This document shows, in pieces, positions 35,366 to 46,485 of a DNA stretch of 64,000 nucleotides. The notes under the pieces are model-generated. The model saw only the letters and a program-made list of their open reading frames with translations. It did no database searches and was not told where the DNA came from. Origin of the DNA: an uncultured Roseobacter sp. (lineage in GTDB: Bacteria; Pseudomonadota; Alphaproteobacteria; Rhodobacterales; Rhodobacteraceae); contig NZ_CANMNK010000011.1 in the NCBI RefSeq assembly GCF_947499265.1, positions 43,743 through 107,742 on the forward strand. The letters run 5' to 3'. The first letter of the stretch is position 1. Every line of letters begins with the position of its first letter. The position numbers were made by a program, and so were the translations under genes.

Positions 35366-36493
35366 TTACAGGACCTGATCGATCACCCGTTGCAAACGCC
35401 CCACGGTGCCATCGACGTCATAGAGCTTGTCCAACCCGAAAAGCCCTAACCGGAACGTCCTGAAATCCGCAGGTTCATCACATTGCAGCGGGACACCGGC
35501 GGCAATCTGCATGCCTTCGGCGGCGAATTTCTTGCCGTTCTGAATGTCCGGATCGCCGGTGTAGCTCACCACCACACCCGGGGCGCCGTAACCTTCGGCG
35601 GCAACGGAAACGACACCCTTGGCGGCCAGCATGGCGCGCACCGCATCACCCAACCGCCATTGCGCTTCCTTCAGACGCTCAAAACCATAATTTCTGGTCT
35701 CAAACATCGTATCCCGGAAAGCACGCAACGCATCCGTCGGCATGGTCGCATGATAGGCATGGCCACCATTTTCGTAGGCCTGCATGATGCTGTGCCACTT
35801 GCCAAGATCAATTGCAAAACTGTCCGACTGTGTCTCCGCCAAGCGCGCCTCGGCGCGCTCCGACATCATCACGAGCCCTGCGGATGGGGAGGCCGACCAG
35901 CCTTTTTGCGGCGCGGAGATCAACACGTCGACGCCGAGGGCGCGCATATCAACCCAGGCGCAGCCCGATGCGATGCAATCCAGCACCATCAACGCGCCCA
36001 CATCATGGGCGGCTTTTGCCATGGCCGCGATGTAGTCATCGGGCAGGATCACGCCAGCGCTGGTTTCCACGTGTGGGGCGAAAACCATATCGGGTTTCTG
36101 CTCGGCAATGGCCGCGATCACCTCGTCAATTGGTGCCGGAGCAAAGGGCGATGGCGTCGCATTGCCGGTCTGGCGTGCTTTCAAAACACTTGTGTTTGCC
36201 GTCAGCCCGCCGGTCTCGAAAATCTGGCTCCAGCGGTATGAAAACCACCCATTGCGGACCACCAGGACCTCCGCACCGCGCGCAAATTGCCGCGCCACCG
36301 CTTCCATAGCATAGGTGCCGCCGCCCGGGATGATGGCGACCGCATCCGCTGCGTAGACCTCTTTCAGCATCGACGACAAATCGTTCATGACCTGCTGAAA
36401 CGCGGCGCTCATCGAATTCAAAGACCGATCGGTGAAAACGACCGAAAATTCTTCCAGTCCCGTTGGATCAACGGTGTCGAGCAATGCTGGCAT
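35366..36493 (-). CDS. Class V aminotransferase (PLP-dependent)
   Basis: This 375-aa protein belongs to the serine-glyoxylate/alanine-glyoxylate aminotransferase group. It has the GGGTYAMEAVARQ cofactor loop, VLDCIASG, and the Schiff-base Lys in SAPQKGW. The amino donor is not determinable. Of two ATGs (36499 and 36493), the second has GGGAGG at 7 nt and is taken as the start. Two Lrp regulator genes lie directly upstream on the same strand, which suggests amino-acid-responsive control. Confidence 0.85.
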   Translation of the reverse strand: MPALLDTVDPTGLEEFSVVFTDRSLNSMSAAFQQVMNDLSSMLKEVYAADAVAIIPGGGTYAMEAVARQFARGAEVLVVRNGWFSYRWSQIFETGGLTANTSVLKARQTGNATPSPFAPAPIDEVIAAIAEQKPDMVFAPHVETSAGVILPDDYIAAMAKAAHDVGALMVLDCIASGCAWVDMRALGVDVLISAPQKGWSASPSAGLVMMSERAEARLAETQSDSFAIDLGKWHSIMQAYENGGHAYHATMPTDALRAFRDTMFETRNYGFERLKEAQWRLGDAVRAMLAAKGVVSVAAEGYGAPGVVVSYTGDPDIQNGKKFAAEGMQIAAGVPLQCDEPADFRTFRLGLFGLDKLYDVDGTVGRLQRVIDQVL

Positions 36494-36619
36494 GATCATA
36501 CCTCCCTGAGTTCGGGATAGGCGTAACCGGTCGCATCGGGCTTGGCAAAGTCTACTTATGTATACACCGAGGGTCCGCCTCGGAACGGGGGCACCTATCG
36601 GAAACCTCTGACGCCGACC

Positions 36620-37078
36620 TTAGCCAATCGGGCCGGTACGGCGCTCTTCGCTCAGCAAAACATTCGCCTCGACCTCTCCAACACCGGGCAAAGTCATGAT
36701 CCGACGGCGCAGGACCCGTTCAAAATCCGGCAAATCCCGCGCCACCACACGCAACCGGTAGTCATAGAGCCCCAACACATGCTCGACGCGCTGCACTTCG
36801 GGGATGGCGCTGACCGCGCGCTCGAAATCCTCCAGGCTGACGCGTCCCTTGGTCGCCAGTTTCACGCCCAGAAAAACCGTCACCCCAAACCCGAGCGCTT
36901 CGGCGTTCAGACGCAAGTGACGCCCCTTCAGAACGCCTGCGCCTTCCAGCTTGCGCATTCGCCGCCAAGTCGCGGGTTGCGACAGGCCGAGATGCCGCCC
37001 CAGGGTCCCGGCACTTTGGGTGGCATCCCGCGCCAAGGCCCGCAGCAAGGCCCGGTCTATGTCGTCCAGATCAATCAT
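36620..37078 (-). CDS. Lrp/AsnC-family regulator, second of a tandem pair
   Basis: The 152-aa protein has an N-terminal helix-turn-helix (DDIDRALLRALARDATQS, then LGLSQPATWRRMRKLEGAGV) and a C-terminal RAM/AsnC ligand domain (VFLGVKLATKG, LPGVGEVEANVLL). It overlaps the preceding lrp gene by 4 nt, so the two are one operon and might form mixed oligomers. Confidence 0.92.
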   Translation of the reverse strand: MIDLDDIDRALLRALARDATQSAGTLGRHLGLSQPATWRRMRKLEGAGVLKGRHLRLNAEALGFGVTVFLGVKLATKGRVSLEDFERAVSAIPEVQRVEHVLGLYDYRLRVVARDLPDFERVLRRRIMTLPGVGEVEANVLLSEERRTGPIG

Positions 37079-37530
37079 AGCGGCAAAGCCTCTTCCGCCT
37101 TGATCTGCGCGATCTGCATCAGCGCCTCGATGTCCGCGATGTGGGGCAGCGTCAGAATGCGACGTCGATAGATGTCCTGATAGTGGGGCATGTCGCGCGC
37201 GATGATGTTCAACCGCACATCGACCCGCCCCAGAAAGGTCTGTATCTCCGTCACCTCCGGCACATCGCGCGCGGCCGCAATAAAGTCGTCAAAGGCGCGT
37301 GGCTGCGTTTTATCCAGCGTCACCCGCAGCGAAACCTCGACCGAATAGCCCAGTGCGGCCCAGTCGATGACCGCGCATATGCCTTCGATGATGCCCGTTT
37401 CCTGCATTCGGGTGATGCGCCGCGCGACCTTGCCCGACGTGCTGGCGCAACGCTCAGCCAGTTCAGCCGGGCTCAGGCTTGGATCAGATTGCCAATGCCG
37501 CAACACGCGGCGGTCAAAGTCGTCAAGCAT
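37075..37530 (-). CDS. Lrp/AsnC-family regulator, divergent from ilvC
   Basis: This 151-aa Lrp-type regulator has DNA-binding helices in LSPAELAERCASTSGKVARR and an AsnC ligand domain (TLDKTQPRAFDDF, LTLPHIADIEAL). The Met at 37530 gives the family length and matches the paralogue; the frame stays open to 37608, and no strong ribosome site is seen for any start. It is transcribed away from ilvC across a 136-nt gap, the classic layout for an Lrp regulator acting on its neighbour; control of ilvC by this pair is inference. Confidence 0.88.
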   Translation of the reverse strand: MLDDFDRRVLRHWQSDPSLSPAELAERCASTSGKVARRITRMQETGIIEGICAVIDWAALGYSVEVSLRVTLDKTQPRAFDDFIAAARDVPEVTEIQTFLGRVDVRLNIIARDMPHYQDIYRRRILTLPHIADIEALMQIAQIKAEEALPL

Positions 37531-37627
37531 GATTTTTTTACTTATTCTTATTTCAGCGAATAGTTTTTCGATAGTTCCAGCCATATCTCTTGTATCTGGT
37601 GATGGCAATCATCGGAAGACCCCGTAA

Positions 37628-38689
<1,062 letters not shown>

Positions 38690-38737
38690 TCCTTCGATCC
38701 GGATCGAACCATTCTCGGTTCCAAACGCACTATTATG

Positions 38738-38765
38738 AACGGGGCGGCGGTGACCGCCCCGTTTT
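38738..38765 (+). terminator. Intrinsic terminator after ilvC
   Basis: A perfect 10-bp stem AACGGGGCGG/CCGCCCCGTT (38738-38747 and 38754-38763) with a 6-nt loop ends in a TTTT run. Confidence 0.88.
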
Positions 38766-38780
38766 CTTTGAAAGACACCT

Positions 38781-39701
38781 ATGACCAACGCCCCTGAGAT
38801 CACACTCAAAAGCTGGCTGATGGTCGGCATCCTGGGGTTCACCTGGGGCGGCACATTTCTGGTCACAGAGATCGCACTTGAGGGCCTCACCCCTTTCTGG
38901 CTGGCAGCGGGGCGAATTGGGTTTGCCGCCGTGCTGATGACCGCGATCTGGGCGATGTTGGGGTTTCGCCTGTTTGAGGCCCCGGCCTCGCGCGCAGACT
39001 GGCGAGCTGCCATGGTGATCGGCGCCTTGAGCTCCGCCGTGCCCTTCATGTTGCTCGCCTGGGGCCAGCAATTCGTGACCTCTGGCTTTGCGGGGGTGTC
39101 CATGGCCGCTGTGGCCCTGATCGTGCTGCCGCTGGCGCATTTTCTGGTGCCCGGGGAACGCCTGACCCCCCGCAAAGGCGCAGGCTTCATCATCGGCTTC
39201 ATCGGCGTTTGCGTCCTGATCGGCGCTCAAGCCTTTGAAACATCAGGTGCTTCCATGGAACCCGCGGGGCGGCTGGCCTGCATTGGCGCGGCCTCGTGCT
39301 ACGCCATATCCTCGATCCTGATGCGTCGATTGCCGCCTGTGAACACCATTGGTCTGTCGACCGTGCTGCTTTTGATCGGCGCGGTTCTGGTCATCCCAAT
39401 CGCGCTCATCGTGGAAGGCCCCCCGCCGCTGCCTGACACAAAAACGCTGGTGGTTGTGGCCATCCTGGGGTTGATCCCAACAGCTGCGGCAAACCTCTTG
39501 CGGGTTCAGGTGGTCCGCAGCGCCGGGCCCGTTTTCATGTCCCTGACCAATTATCAGGTGCCGATATGGTCGGTTGTGCTGGGCGCGGCGCTGTTGGGCG
39601 AACCGCTACCGCCGTCGCTCATGTGGGCTCTGGTTCTGATCCTTGCAGGGGTTGGGCTGAGCCAATACGGCGCGTTGCGCCGCCTCTTCGGCAAGGGCTA
39701 A
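38781..39701 (+). CDS. DMT-superfamily (EamA) transporter
   Basis: This 306-aa protein has about ten hydrophobic segments forming two EamA halves; the N-terminal half opens with [18 protein letters not shown] and the C-terminal half includes [14 protein letters not shown]. EamA proteins export or import amino acids and other metabolites; the substrate is unknown. It sits behind the ilvC terminator, so it has its own promoter. It is convergent with glmM (4-nt overlap). Confidence 0.88.
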   Translation: MTNAPEITLKSWLMVGILGFTWGGTFLVTEIALEGLTPFWLAAGRIGFAAVLMTAIWAMLGFRLFEAPASRADWRAAMVIGALSSAVPFMLLAWGQQFVTSGFAGVSMAAVALIVLPLAHFLVPGERLTPRKGAGFIIGFIGVCVLIGAQAFETSGASMEPAGRLACIGAASCYAISSILMRRLPPVNTIGLSTVLLLIGAVLVIPIALIVEGPPPLPDTKTLVVVAILGLIPTAAANLLRVQVVRSAGPVFMSLTNYQVPIWSVVLGAALLGEPLPPSLMWALVLILAGVGLSQYGALRRLFGKG

Positions 39702-41044
39702 GAGCTCACAGCATCCGCTACGGCCTCGACAACGCTGTCGACCGCGCGTTCCATCAGGGCTGCGTCCTCGTGCTCCGCCATCACGCGCACCAAAGGTTCT
39801 GTACCCGATTTGCGGATCAACAAACGCCCGCTTCCCGCCAAATCGGCTTCGGCCTGCGCAATGGCTTTTTTGACGCGAGCTTCTTCGAGAGGTGTCTGTC
39901 CCGCCGCAAAGCGCACATTCTTGAGCAGTTGCGGCACGGGATCGAAGTTATGCAGCAACTCACTGGCGGGTTTTCCAGACCGCACCATTTCCGCAAGAAA
40001 CTGCAGGCCGGCCATGAGGCCATCACCCGTTGTGGCGTAGTCCGACATCACGATATGCCCGGACTGTTCACCGCCAAGGTTAAATCCGCCTGACCGCATC
40101 CGTTCAACAACGTAGCGGTCCCCCACAGCCGTACGTTCAAGCCGCACCCCCTGTCCCGCGAGGAAGTGTTCCAGCCCGAGGTTCGACATCACCGTCGCGA
40201 CCAGCGCGTTGTTTTCCAGCCGCTCCTCAGCCGCCCATCGCGCGGCCATCAGGGCCATGAACTGGTCGCCATCGCCGACCTTGCCGTTCTGATCGAGCAG
40301 AATGACACGATCCGCATCGCCATCCAGACAAATGCCGACATCCGCGCCGTGCGACACCACGGTCTCTGCGGCCATTTCGGGATGTGTGGACCCGCAGGCA
40401 TCGTTGATATTGTGCCCGTTTGGTGCCACGCCAACCGGAATCACCGTGGCGCCCAGCTCCCAGAGCGCCTCCGGCGCTACGCGGTAGGCTGCCCCGTTCG
40501 CGCAATCGACAACCACCTTCAGCCCATCCAGCCGCATCTGTCGCGGGAACGAGGATTTGACCCGCTCGATATACCGAAACCGACCATCGTCGATCCGTTT
40601 GGCGCGGCCGATGTTTTCCGCCTCAATCGGCGCCACGCCATCGTTGATCAGCGCTTCGATTTCCGCTTCCATCTGATCGGAAAGCTTGTAGCCGTCGGGG
40701 CCAAAAAACTTGATGCCATTGTCCACCGCCGGATTGTGGCTGGCAGAAATCATCACGCCCAGATCGGCCCGCATGGAGCGTGTCAAAAGGCCCACAGCAG
40801 GCGTAGGCACAGGCCCCAGAAGCAGCACATTCATACCCGTTGACGTCAGCCCGGCGGTCAATGCGTTCTCGAACATATAGCCCGACAGACGGGTATCCTT
40901 GCCGATCACCACACGGTGCACGCTGGAGCGGTCGCGGCTGAAATAGCGGCCCACCGCCGCACCAATGCGCAGCGCCATTTCGGCGGTCATGGGGTGTGCG
41001 TTGGCGGTGCCGCGCACGCCGTCTGTTCCAAAAAGCTTATCCAT
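39698..41044 (-). CDS. glmM: Phosphoglucosamine mutase
   Basis: GlmM converts glucosamine-6-phosphate to glucosamine-1-phosphate for UDP-GlcNAc, peptidoglycan and lipopolysaccharide. The 448-aa product has [10 protein letters not shown] at the N-terminus, the phosphoserine loop VMISASHNP, metal-binding DGDADR, sugar-binding GGEQSGH and phosphate-binding [11 protein letters not shown]. The family start is the Met at 41044, 8 nt inside folP; the open frame extends to 41131. It is the last gene of a folB-folP-glmM operon, a common order in Rhodobacterales. Confidence 0.96.
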   Translation of the reverse strand: MDKLFGTDGVRGTANAHPMTAEMALRIGAAVGRYFSRDRSSVHRVVIGKDTRLSGYMFENALTAGLTSTGMNVLLLGPVPTPAVGLLTRSMRADLGVMISASHNPAVDNGIKFFGPDGYKLSDQMEAEIEALINDGVAPIEAENIGRAKRIDDGRFRYIERVKSSFPRQMRLDGLKVVVDCANGAAYRVAPEALWELGATVIPVGVAPNGHNINDACGSTHPEMAAETVVSHGADVGICLDGDADRVILLDQNGKVGDGDQFMALMAARWAAEERLENNALVATVMSNLGLEHFLAGQGVRLERTAVGDRYVVERMRSGGFNLGGEQSGHIVMSDYATTGDGLMAGLQFLAEMVRSGKPASELLHNFDPVPQLLKNVRFAAGQTPLEEARVKKAIAQAEADLAGSGRLLIRKSGTEPLVRVMAEHEDAALMERAVDSVVEAVADAVSS

Positions 41045-42050
41045 CCGCGCAACCTGCCATGGCCGCGCGCCAGAGTGCAATGGCCTGAACCGTTTCAGGC
41101 ACGTCATGAACGCGCACGATTTGTGTCCCATGTTTCAACGCCGCGAGCGCCACCGCCAGAGACCCCGGCATACGGTCCTGTGCCGCTTCGGCCTGACCGA
41201 TCGTGCCGATGAACCGCTTGCGCGATGCGCCCAACAGGATCGGCACCCCCAACCCATGAAACAGCGACAACCGGGCCAGCAGGCTTAGGTTGTGCTGTAA
41301 TGTCTTGCCAAAGCCGATCCCGGGGTCTGCGATGATCCGCGTTTTGGGAATGCCCCGCGCGCCGAGCATCTCAATTTGCGCGGACAGGAAATCGTAGACA
41401 TCCAGCAGCACGTCGTCGTACTGAGGATCCTGCTGCATCGTGGCTGGATCGCCCTGCGCATGCATCACGCAGACCGGCACAGTTTGCGCGGCACAGTGGT
41501 CCGCAAGTGCTGGATCAAAGGTGAAGCCGGAGACATCATTGACCAGATTTGCGCCCGCCTGCAGCGCCGCCGCAGCCACCGCGGTTTTACGGGTATCGAT
41601 GGAGATCTTTTGGGCAACACCACCCTCGCGAAGCGCTGCAATGACGGGAACGGTGCGCTCAATCTCTTCCTTCTCGGGAACAAAGGCCGCGCCCGGACGC
41701 GTCGATTCACCGCCGATGTCGAGGATGTCCGCGTCCTGCATCCCACGCGCACCGGCCAGCGCTTTCGTGACCGAATTATGCTGACCGCCATCCGAAAAAC
41801 TGTCCGGCGTGACGTTCAGAATGCCCATAACGCGCGGTCTGTCCATCGTTATACCAGCGATTGGGGGCCGCGGCGCGATCAGTGGCGCCAAATCGGCCCC
41901 GTCCAGATCACACGCGGCAATGATCCGGGGGGGACGCGTTCGGGACAAGACTTCGACCTGGGAAAACCACCCCCAGCCGCCTGCAAGGCGCAGCGCTTCA
42001 GAGGAGCACGCAATATCCGTTTGAACGATAGGACGGAAGTATTCAGCCAT
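41037..42050 (-). CDS. folP: Dihydropteroate synthase
   Basis: FolP condenses p-aminobenzoate with the pterin pyrophosphate in folate synthesis. The signature blocks are [59 protein letters not shown] and VRVHDV. The protein is 337 aa because about 65 residues precede the canonical start (EYFRPIV onward); this N-terminal extension is probably real, since folB ends 3 nt upstream. It overlaps glmM downstream. Confidence 0.95.
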   Translation of the reverse strand: MAEYFRPIVQTDIACSSEALRLAGGWGWFSQVEVLSRTRPPRIIAACDLDGADLAPLIAPRPPIAGITMDRPRVMGILNVTPDSFSDGGQHNSVTKALAGARGMQDADILDIGGESTRPGAAFVPEKEEIERTVPVIAALREGGVAQKISIDTRKTAVAAAALQAGANLVNDVSGFTFDPALADHCAAQTVPVCVMHAQGDPATMQQDPQYDDVLLDVYDFLSAQIEMLGARGIPKTRIIADPGIGFGKTLQHNLSLLARLSLFHGLGVPILLGASRKRFIGTIGQAEAAQDRMPGSLAVALAALKHGTQIVRVHDVPETVQAIALWRAAMAGCADG

Positions 42051-42053
42051 CTC

Positions 42054-42977
42054 TCAGAGACTTGCGCCCTCAACCGACATCGCACGCAACGGCACCGATG
42101 CGGACTGCGGTAAATCGGCGCCGATGACCAGCATCTCGCTGGCCTCAAACGTGGCCGCAAACCAGGCGGCCAGGGCTATGGCATCGCGCGGCTGCGCCGA
42201 TGGGCCGTCGACCGCATCCAGCACAATCTTGGACGGGGCCCAGACGCAGGACTGCCCGTTTTTCATGGCCCAGTCGAGCTCCGTGCGGGTGTCGACCACA
42301 ACGCATCGGTCATCTTTCGATGCCAGCACCCAGGCGTTTTGCTCGATGGCCAGCAGGTCAATTCGACGTTGCGCCATCTTATGATGCGTCTGGGGCGCAG
42401 GCGTATCTGACGCCCCTACACAGAAAATCAGTGGCTTGCCGAATGCCTCCAACTGATCAATCCACCCCTTGAGATGTGGTGACGCGATTGCGTCGTTGCT
42501 CAGATAGATTAATTCAGGCTGCGGAGCAGGCTCTTCTTCGGGGCGGACGGGGGCGAGCTGTCCCCGTGCCCGCACGATCTCGACCCCCAACGCGCCGGGA
42601 CCACGATCCAGTTTCTCGATCCGCACAAAAGCGCGCATGGCCTGTGGTTCCAGCAGGATACGTTCCGCCACCCGTTCCGCCAGGGTTTCCAGCAGGTTCA
42701 ACCGCTCATCCGAAAGCTCAAAGGCAATCGCCTCGGTCACCTTGTCGTAGCTGAGAATGCGGTCGACATCATCGTCGATGGGACCCGTCAGGGGTTGCAC
42801 TTCAACAACAACGTTAAAGCAGATGCGCTGCGTCACACCGCGTTCCGCCTGAAAGGCGCCGATCTCAATTTCAACGATGTGATCGCGCAGGGAAATCCGG
42901 TCCAATGGCCCCGTGCCCGCGGTTGCCTCGGACCGTTCGGCAGGGTGCGCAAAGGCAAGTCTGATTTCGGAGCTCAT
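42054..42977 (-). CDS. folB: Dihydroneopterin aldolase with C-terminal extension
   Basis: The first 120 residues are a FolB domain: LDRISLRDHIVEIEIGAF, FNVVVEVQ, ILSYDKVTEAI and LETLAERVAERIL. FolB releases glycolaldehyde from dihydroneopterin in folate synthesis. A further 180 residues follow, with LIYLSNDAI and LVIGADLPQ; I recognise no catalytic family in them. Total length is 307 aa, against about 120 for ordinary FolB. The start at 42977 (MSSEIR) is preferred over 43013. Confidence 0.9.
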   Translation of the reverse strand: MSSEIRLAFAHPAERSEATAGTGPLDRISLRDHIVEIEIGAFQAERGVTQRICFNVVVEVQPLTGPIDDDVDRILSYDKVTEAIAFELSDERLNLLETLAERVAERILLEPQAMRAFVRIEKLDRGPGALGVEIVRARGQLAPVRPEEEPAPQPELIYLSNDAIASPHLKGWIDQLEAFGKPLIFCVGASDTPAPQTHHKMAQRRIDLLAIEQNAWVLASKDDRCVVVDTRTELDWAMKNGQSCVWAPSKIVLDAVDGPSAQPRDAIALAAWFAATFEASEMLVIGADLPQSASVPLRAMSVEGASL

Positions 42978-43071
42978 GAGACAGGCTTTCTGTTGGTGTC
43001 GGGCAGCCGCCATCTTAGGCGACTGAAGCCCTTTAACAGCCTTCAGAACGGCGCGCCAAGACCTGAATGCG

Positions 43072-43710
43072 TCACTTGCCCGCTGTCTGCCAAGTGTGAC
43101 GGTAAAAGATGTGATCCCCGATCGCAGCTGTCTTGGTGTAGACCTTGCTCCAGCGCGGCTTCACGGCCGTTGTGTGATAGTGCGTCGCCCCTTCGGTCAG
43201 CGCAGGCGCATCACCATCCAGCGCCGCCCGGGCGACCTTGGAAACGCGTTCGAATGCGCGCGGCTCTCCGATGACTTCCTTATGACCGTCACATGTATAG
43301 GTGAACTGACACTGGTATTTTTTGCCGGTACCCTGATGGATCACGCCACAGGCAGACGCCGGAAAACGATCGGATTCAACGCGGTTGAGAATGACTTCGG
43401 CGACGGCAAACTGACCTTTGACAGTTTCGCCCCGTGCTTCGAAGTAAAGCGCTTCTGCCAGGCAGCGCCATTCATCGCCGCCCGCGGCGGATGGCTGCGC
43501 ATCGATCCATGATTTTGAAAACTCCAATTCCACCTTGGCCTTCGAGGCCAGTGCCGTCTCTTGCATACGGCGCACCGTGACCTGTTCAAGGTCCGATTCG
43601 GTGTCTTTGGTCAGGTTGTCGCCCTGCCGGGCGAAACTTGGATCGGCCACAAAAAAGCCCAAAAACAACCCTATTGATAACGATAAAATCGCTTTGCAGA
43701 TAACACGCAC
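43072..43710 (-). CDS. Exported cell-wall hydrolase, SleB/CwlJ family
   Basis: The 212-aa protein has a signal peptide (about 1-28, ending near SFA-RQ), a short helical linker, and a Hydrolase_2 (SleB) domain from about 82: LAEALYFEARGE with the catalytic Glu, AVAEVILNRVES and GATHYHTTAVKP. In non-sporulating Proteobacteria these are periplasmic peptidoglycan lytic enzymes of the cell-wall turnover machinery. Confidence 0.88.
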   Translation of the reverse strand: MRVICKAILSLSIGLFLGFFVADPSFARQGDNLTKDTESDLEQVTVRRMQETALASKAKVELEFSKSWIDAQPSAAGGDEWRCLAEALYFEARGETVKGQFAVAEVILNRVESDRFPASACGVIHQGTGKKYQCQFTYTCDGHKEVIGEPRAFERVSKVARAALDGDAPALTEGATHYHTTAVKPRWSKVYTKTAAIGDHIFYRHTWQTAGK

Positions 43711-43863
43711 GACTGCGTCCCCCAGGTCTTTCCAATCGCCGTGCTCTACCTATAATAATGGTTGACGTAAAGTTTACGCCGGATCTCTTGGTTAACATCG
43801 GCGTGCAACCGCTCAACACGGCATCCTAGAAACCACAATATGTTGTGTTTGTTTTTGAAAAAA

Positions 43864-46431
43864 CTACTTTATCTTGCTTGATATCGCAAGCTGTGCGGCA
43901 GCTAGTCGCGCCACCGGTACCCGGAAGGGAGAACAGGAAACATAATCAAATCCTGCGTCTCGGCAAAAGGCGATTGATTCGGGGTTACCCCCATGTTCAC
44001 CACAAATGGACAGCGTCACATCTTTTTGCGCCGACCGCCCTCTTTCTGCCCCAAGTTTCAGCAACTCACCCACACCGTCGGTATCCAACACATGAAACGG
44101 GTCCTCGGGGAAAACACCCTGCTGGACATAATCCGACATGAACCGCCCCGCATCATCGCGCGACAATCCGTAAGCCATCTGGGTCAGGTCATTGGTGCCA
44201 AAACTCAGAAAAGCACAATGCGGCGCGATATCAGCCGCCCGCAAGGCGGCGCGCGGGGTCTCGACCATGACGCCCAACCGGTAGTCAAAATCCTTGTCCC
44301 ATTCCGTGCGCACGGCAGCGGCCACCGCATCAATGGATGTCTTCACAAGCTCTACTTCACGCCGCGCGGAAACCAGAGGGATCATGATCTCGGGCACAAC
44401 CGGTGCGCCTTTTGCACTGGCGTCGATCGTCGCCTCAAAAATCGCGCGGGCCTGCATCTCGTAGATTTCCGGCACCGTCACACCCAGCCGCACACCGCGC
44501 AGGCCCAGCATCGGATTGTACTCAGACATCGCCTCAATCCGCCGGGTCACATCAGACAAAGGCAGATCTAGCGCCTCGGCCAGTTCTCGCTGACCCGCGC
44601 GGTCCGTGGGCAGGAATTCATGCAGCGGCGGATCGAAGAGCCGAATGCAAACCGGTTGCCCCTCCATGATCCGGAACAACTGCGTGAAATCGGTGCGCTG
44701 CATCGGCAGCAATCGTTCCAGAACGGCGCGTCGGTCCTGGGAGGTTTCCGCAAAGATCATCTCGCGCATGACGGTCAGACGCCCGGGTTCAAAGAACATA
44801 TGCTCGGTACGGCAAAGCCCGATGCCTTGTGCGTTGAAATTGCGCGCGGTCTGCGCGTCTGCGGGCGTGTCGGCATTGGCGCGGATGCCGATGTCGCAAA
44901 ACTCGGTGGACCAATCCATCAGCTTCTGGAAACTCTGATCCAGTGCGGCTTCACGCATCTTCGGCGCGCCCGCCAGGACTTCACCGCGCGTGCCATCAAC
45001 CGTGATCACTTCGCCCGCGCTGAAAACGCGGCCATCTTTGGTAACCAGTTGCTTTTTGCTGCGGTTGAACCGCATATCCGACGCGCCCACAACGCAGGGC
45101 AACCCAATGCCACGACCGATGACCGCCGCATGACTGGTGATGCCACCGCGTTCGGTCAGAACCGCCTGGGCGGCGTGCATGCCCCGGATGTCCTCCGGCG
45201 AGGTTTCCCGCCGTACAAGAATGCAAGGGTCCCCCCGCGCCGCACTGGCTTGGGCCTCGGCAGCGGTAAAGACGATCTGACCGGTTGCAGCCCCGGGGCT
45301 GGCCGCGATCCCGCATCCGATCACGTCACGCCGGGCGCCCGGATCGACCTGTCGGTGCAGCAATTCCGAGAGCGTGCGCGGCTGGACGCGCATCAAAGCT
45401 TCTGCACGGGGAATGATTTTGTCTTCGGCCAGCTGCACCGCAATCCGGACCGATGCCTGACTGGAGCGTGCCACCCGCACGCCGTCGAGAATGTGCAAAG
45501 CACCGTTTTCAATGGCAAATTCCACCTGCATCTCTTCGCGCAGCTTGACCCGCATGAGTGCTGCGTGGCTTTTCAGCGCCTGGAATGCTTCGGGCGCCAG
45601 TTCCTCCAAGGAAGGCCCGCGAGGATCACGGCCCAGATAGAGCGCCGCGGCATCACCTTCGAGCGCGTCCCGCCCTTGGCTTTGGCTCAGGTATCGTCCG
45701 GTGATCTGGGGCAACCCGGTGTCGCTGTCGACCAGTTGCAACACGCCCGAGCCACACTGCCCCCGCCCCAACCCCAGCGCCATTTCCTGCACGACAAGAC
45801 CCAGACCCGCATCCGCAGGCGCGCCCTTGGCCTGCCGGAGCAGCCGTGCCGAGGTGCCGTCCCACGCGCGGGCCATCGACTTCAGGACGGCGGCCAGTTG
45901 CTCTGATGGATCCGCCGGGAAGGGCTCCTCCAACTCGGTTTCATAGGCCCGCAGAGCTTCGGACAAGCCTTCATACCCTTCGCCGTTCACGTCCTCGAAA
46001 ACATCCGGATCGAGACGCGCCACATCCACCGCATAGGACTGCACGAACCGCGTGTAGATCGCCCGCGCCGCATCCTGGCCCAGGCGTTCTTTCAGCGTGT
46101 CAAACCGGGCATCGTTCATACCAATGTTGAGCACTGCGCCCGGCCCGCCCCAATCGGGGTCCTCGGAGGAGGGACGCACGCAGAGCAGTGCGCCGTCCGG
46201 AAACTGCGACACGATCGCTGGAATATCGGGCAACTCGCCATTTGCAATGCGCTGCACCGCGGCAAATGACAGGGCAACCGTGCGCGGCACCGGCAGGTCC
46301 AGACGCACCAACCGCTGCAAGCACTTGGCCCGACCACCATGGGTGTTGGTCGAGATCGGCGCTTGGGGCGTCACCAGCGTGGTGTTCGGATTATTCTGCA
46401 CTGCGGCACCTAAATTGTTTGGGCGCAGCAT
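43864..46431 (-). CDS. ppdK: Pyruvate, phosphate dikinase
   Basis: PpdK interconverts pyruvate, ATP and phosphate with PEP, AMP and pyrophosphate, feeding gluconeogenesis. The 855-aa protein has the N-terminal ATP-grasp part (CVRPSSEDPDWGGPGAVLN), the swivelling phosphohistidine domain with GGITSHAAVIGRG, and a C-terminal TIM barrel (RTEHMFF, LGLRGVRLG, SFGTNDLTQMAYGLSRDD, CGEHGGNPES). The N-terminal lobe is shorter than in the classical enzyme. It follows glyS on the same strand after 54 nt. Confidence 0.93.
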   Translation of the reverse strand: MLRPNNLGAAVQNNPNTTLVTPQAPISTNTHGGRAKCLQRLVRLDLPVPRTVALSFAAVQRIANGELPDIPAIVSQFPDGALLCVRPSSEDPDWGGPGAVLNIGMNDARFDTLKERLGQDAARAIYTRFVQSYAVDVARLDPDVFEDVNGEGYEGLSEALRAYETELEEPFPADPSEQLAAVLKSMARAWDGTSARLLRQAKGAPADAGLGLVVQEMALGLGRGQCGSGVLQLVDSDTGLPQITGRYLSQSQGRDALEGDAAALYLGRDPRGPSLEELAPEAFQALKSHAALMRVKLREEMQVEFAIENGALHILDGVRVARSSQASVRIAVQLAEDKIIPRAEALMRVQPRTLSELLHRQVDPGARRDVIGCGIAASPGAATGQIVFTAAEAQASAARGDPCILVRRETSPEDIRGMHAAQAVLTERGGITSHAAVIGRGIGLPCVVGASDMRFNRSKKQLVTKDGRVFSAGEVITVDGTRGEVLAGAPKMREAALDQSFQKLMDWSTEFCDIGIRANADTPADAQTARNFNAQGIGLCRTEHMFFEPGRLTVMREMIFAETSQDRRAVLERLLPMQRTDFTQLFRIMEGQPVCIRLFDPPLHEFLPTDRAGQRELAEALDLPLSDVTRRIEAMSEYNPMLGLRGVRLGVTVPEIYEMQARAIFEATIDASAKGAPVVPEIMIPLVSARREVELVKTSIDAVAAAVRTEWDKDFDYRLGVMVETPRAALRAADIAPHCAFLSFGTNDLTQMAYGLSRDDAGRFMSDYVQQGVFPEDPFHVLDTDGVGELLKLGAERGRSAQKDVTLSICGEHGGNPESIAFCRDAGFDYVSCSPFRVPVARLAAAQLAISSKIK

Positions 46432-46485
46432 AAGGTGTTAACCCGCGCTGACAAGGCTTAGAAAAACCGCCGGGTCAGGCCCGTT

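Noticed and set aside
44620..45906. 428-codon plus-strand ORF
   Set aside because: It is antisense to ppdK; no family features.
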